Part shown: one piece after another, positions 3,934 to 5,860 of the stretch
Position numbering within the stretch: position 1 is the first letter of the stretch
How the letters are laid out: every line of letters begins with the position of its first letter
Assembly (NCBI GenBank): GCA_012727685.1
Contig: JAAYGO010000247.1
Span: 1-5,860 of the forward strand
Direction: 5' to 3'
Origin: Bacillota bacterium
Lineage (GTDB): Bacteria; Bacillota; Dethiobacteria; DTU022
DNA length: 5,860 nt
Notes under the pieces: model-generated
The model's input: the letters and a program-made list of their open reading frames with translations, nothing else
Told to the model about the DNA's origin: nothing
The model's database searches: none
Made by a program: the position numbers and the translations under genes

Positions 3934-5860
3934 ATGAGGCATTTTATTGGCATTGATGCCGGCTCCATCGCGGCCGGGGCGGTTTTAATTGATGAACAGG
4001 GCAAGGTTCTGGAGAGCGGCTACAGCTTTCACCACGGCAAGCCGCTGCAAACCCTCGAAAAAATTATCGCTTCATTTAATCTCGAAAAGCTCGCCGGCGC
4101 GGGGCGGACCTCATCCACCCCCGAGCTAGTGCCGGGCGCCGTTAAATCCGACAGCACCGTTTCCTTCGTCAGGGGCGCCCTGGCCTTCCATCCCGGGATG
4201 CGTACCCTGCTGATTGCCGGCGGCGAAAAATCGAGCCTCGTGCAGCTCGACCAAAACGGGGCCTGCCGGAACTATAAGGCCAACAGCTCCTGCGCCGCGG
4301 GGACCGGGAGCTTTCTCGATCAGCAGGCCAGGCGGCTCAGCTTGAACGGCATTGAAGAGTTCTGCTCCATAGCGCTGCAAAACCGGGGAGATATCCCGGC
4401 CATTGCCTCGCGCTGCGCCGTTTTCGCCAAGACCGACCTGATCCACGCGCAGCACGAAGGCTATTCCCTCGCCCAGATCTGCGATGCCCTGGCCCTAGGC
4501 CTGGCGCGAAATATTTCCGATACCCTTTTTAACAACGTGACGCCGGAACCGCCCCTGGTTTTCGCCGGGGGAGTATCGCGCAACGGGGCGGTGATCAAGC
4601 ACCTGCAGTCTATTCTCGGCTTAGAAATAGAGACGGGTCCGCTGGCGCATCTTTACGGAGCCCTGGGGAGTGCCCTGCTCGCCCTCGAGCATGCACAAGG
4701 GTTTGTACAAGGGCATGCGCAAGGGGCTGCGCAAGGAGATGCCGGCCTTGACGCGAAGGCGGCTGCCGGCCTTGGCTTTGCTGCGAAGGAGGCTGCCGGG
4801 GAGGCCGTCGGGGGTTTTCGCCTGAACCTGGTTGAGCCACCAAAGGCCGCGCGGCGCTACAGTTTTCCGCCCCTTGAACTTCGCCTCAGCGAATACCCTG
4901 ACTTTGATGCGGCACAAAGTTACGAGTATCAACCCCGCTATTCAAACTGCGTGCCGGTGGAAGTTGACATCTACGAGGTCCTGCAACGGCAGAGGCGCTA
5001 CCAGATCACGCTGGGCATCGATATAGGCTCCACCAGCACCAAGGCCGTGCTTCTGGACACGGAAAGCCGCAAGGTGCTCGCTGGCTTTTACACGCGCACC
5101 TCCGGAAAGCCCATCGCCGCCGTCAAGGGAATCTTCGAGGCGGTGGAAGAGGCCGCCGCCGGCAGCGGCGCCCTGTTTGAATTTTCCGGCGCGGCGACCA
5201 CCGGTTCCGGCCGCAAGTTTATCGGCAAGGTGATCGGCGCCGACCTGGTGCTCGACGAGATCTCTGCCCACGCCCGCGCCGCCTATGAGATTGAGCCGTC
5301 CGTGGATACAATCATCGAGATCGGGGGGCAGGATTCCAAGTTTACCACGCTGCAAAACGGACAGGTTACCTTTTCCCTTATGAATAACGTTTGCGCCGCC
5401 GGGACCGGTAGCTTCATCGAGGAACAGGCGGCCCGGCTCGGCTGTTCACTGCAGGACTACCCGGCCATGGCGGAGGGAATCCCTTCGCCCCTGGCCAGCG
5501 ACCGCTGTACCGTGTTCATGGAGCGCGACATCAATTACCTGCTGAGCGAAGGCTATTCGGTGCGGGAGGTGCTGGCCGCGGTTCTGCATGCAGTCCGCGA
5601 CAATTACCTGTGGAAGGTGGCAGCCGGGAAAAAGATCGGGTCGAAAATCTTGTTTCAGGGGGCCACGGCCAAGAACAGGGCGCTGGTTGCCGCCTTCGAA
5701 CAGAAATTGGGCAAGCCGATCACGGTCTCGAAATACTGCCACCTGACCGGCGCTTACGGCGCCGCCCTCAGCCTGCTGGAAAGCGGCATCGCCGCCACCA
5801 GCTTTAGGGGAACCGGTTTATGCCGGAAAGAGATCCCCGTGACCGCCGAGATCTGCACCC
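3934..5860 (+). CDS. Two-domain CoA-enzyme activase, BadF/BadG/BcrA/HgdC ATPase family (3' end outside window)
   Basis: At least 642 residues are present and the frame is open to the window end. The family uses ATP hydrolysis and a [4Fe-4S] cluster to inject low-potential electrons into 2-hydroxyacyl-CoA dehydratases or benzoyl-CoA-reductase-type enzymes in the cytoplasm. Domain 1 (about 4-250) has GIDAGS (6-11), GAGRT (55-59), GGEK (96-99), Cys120 in SCAAGTGSF and Cys161 in SRCAVF, then FAGGVSRNGAVI (210-221). A Gly/Ala/Gln-rich linker (about 253-294) follows. Domain 2 (about 356-620) has GIDIGSTSTK (361-370), TTGSGRK (422-428), EIGGQDSK (462-469), Cys487 in VCAAGTGSF and Cys525 in DRCTVF, then FQGATAKNRALV. 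Cysteine spacings of 41 and 38 resemble HgdC Cys127/Cys166, so one chain carries four cluster ligands. Domain 1 lacks the Thr/Lys of the phosphate loop and the Asp of GGQD, so its ATPase may be weak. The start ATG has AGGGA at 3922-3926, 7 nt upstream. Relatives often exceed 1000 residues, with further domains C-terminal. Confidence 0.93.
   Translation, partial: MRHFIGIDAGSIAAGAVLIDEQGKVLESGYSFHHGKPLQTLEKIIASFNLEKLAGAGRTSSTPELVPGAVKSDSTVSFVRGALAFHPGMRTLLIAGGEKSSLVQLDQNGACRNYKANSSCAAGTGSFLDQQARRLSLNGIEEFCSIALQNRGDIPAIASRCAVFAKTDLIHAQHEGYSLAQICDALALGLARNISDTLFNNVTPEPPLVFAGGVSRNGAVIKHLQSILGLEIETGPLAHLYGALGSALLALEHAQGFVQGHAQGAAQGDAGLDAKAAAGLGFAAKEAAGEAVGGFRLNLVEPPKAARRYSFPPLELRLSEYPDFDAAQSYEYQPRYSNCVPVEVDIYEVLQRQRRYQITLGIDIGSTSTKAVLLDTESRKVLAGFYTRTSGKPIAAVKGIFEAVEEAAAGSGALFEFSGAATTGSGRKFIGKVIGADLVLDEISAHARAAYEIEPSVDTIIEIGGQDSKFTTLQNGQVTFSLMNNVCAAGTGSFIEEQAARLGCSLQDYPAMAEGIPSPLASDRCTVFMERDINYLLSEGYSVREVLAAVLHAVRDNYLWKVAAGKKIGSKILFQGATAKNRALVAAFEQKLGKPITVSKYCHLTGAYGAALSLLESGIAATSFRGTGLCRKEIPVTAEICT
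4690..4737 (+). repeat. Four 12-bp tandem repeats in the activase linker
   Basis: Units 4690-4701, 4702-4713, 4714-4725 and 4726-4737 all end in CAAGGG or CAAGGA and code for HAQG, FVQG, HAQG and AAQG. They are in frame and directly followed by a second pair of imperfect repeats (4741-4764 and 4765-4794), both beginning GCCGGCCTT and ending in GAAGG(C/A)GGCT. Together they make a low-complexity linker between the two ATPase domains, probably produced by in-frame slippage. Confidence 0.8.

Noticed and set aside
4126..5742. Several minus-strand open frames within the activase
   Set aside because: The + strand encodes continuous family motifs through this whole stretch. The antisense frames show no recognisable domain.

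Overview
The window looks like chromosome of a strictly anaerobic, moderately GC-rich bacterium, most likely a Clostridia/Peptococcaceae-type Firmicute of the Pelotomaculum or Desulfotomaculum kind. That placement is inferred from strong purine-rich ribosome binding sites, GTG and TTG starts, a NiCo (czcD-class) riboswitch with an overlapping intrinsic terminator, a glutaconate-type CoA-transferase pair, and a two-domain BadF/HgdC-type activase. No rRNA, tRNA, CRISPR array or intact mobile element is visible.

All supported genes are on the + strand. Bases 1-110 hold the 3' end of an unidentified reading frame. It is followed by a 5'-truncated remnant of a nitroreductase-family gene (to 431). 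A tight three-gene cluster comes next: a small cysteine-rich protein with a possible metal site (447-893), CoA-transferase subunit A (910-1815) and subunit B (1834-2601). The subunits resemble glutaconate CoA-transferase, and B keeps the catalytic-type glutamate. The acyl substrate cannot be read from the sequence.

Bases 2601-2909 are regulatory. Two tandem 43-bp repeat units begin exactly at the subunit B stop codon. After them come a consensus sigma-A promoter (TTGACA/TATAAT), a NiCo riboswitch aptamer, and an intrinsic terminator whose 5' strand is shared with aptamer helix P4. This leader controls a cation diffusion facilitator (2910-3848) that starts at TTG just after the terminator. An inverted copy of the same repeat forms the 3' end of that gene and supplies its stop codon, so the riboswitch-exporter unit sits between oppositely oriented repeats.

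From 3934 to the window end runs an incomplete gene for a two-domain, iron-sulfur, ATP-driven activase of the BadF/BadG/BcrA/HgdC family. Its first domain keeps the cluster cysteines but has lost nucleotide-site residues that the second domain keeps. The linker between the domains contains a 12-bp tandem repeat.

The CoA-transferase and activase families meet in fermentative 2-hydroxyacyl-CoA and anaerobic aromatic-acid metabolism. The exporter in between is a separate, metal-controlled unit.
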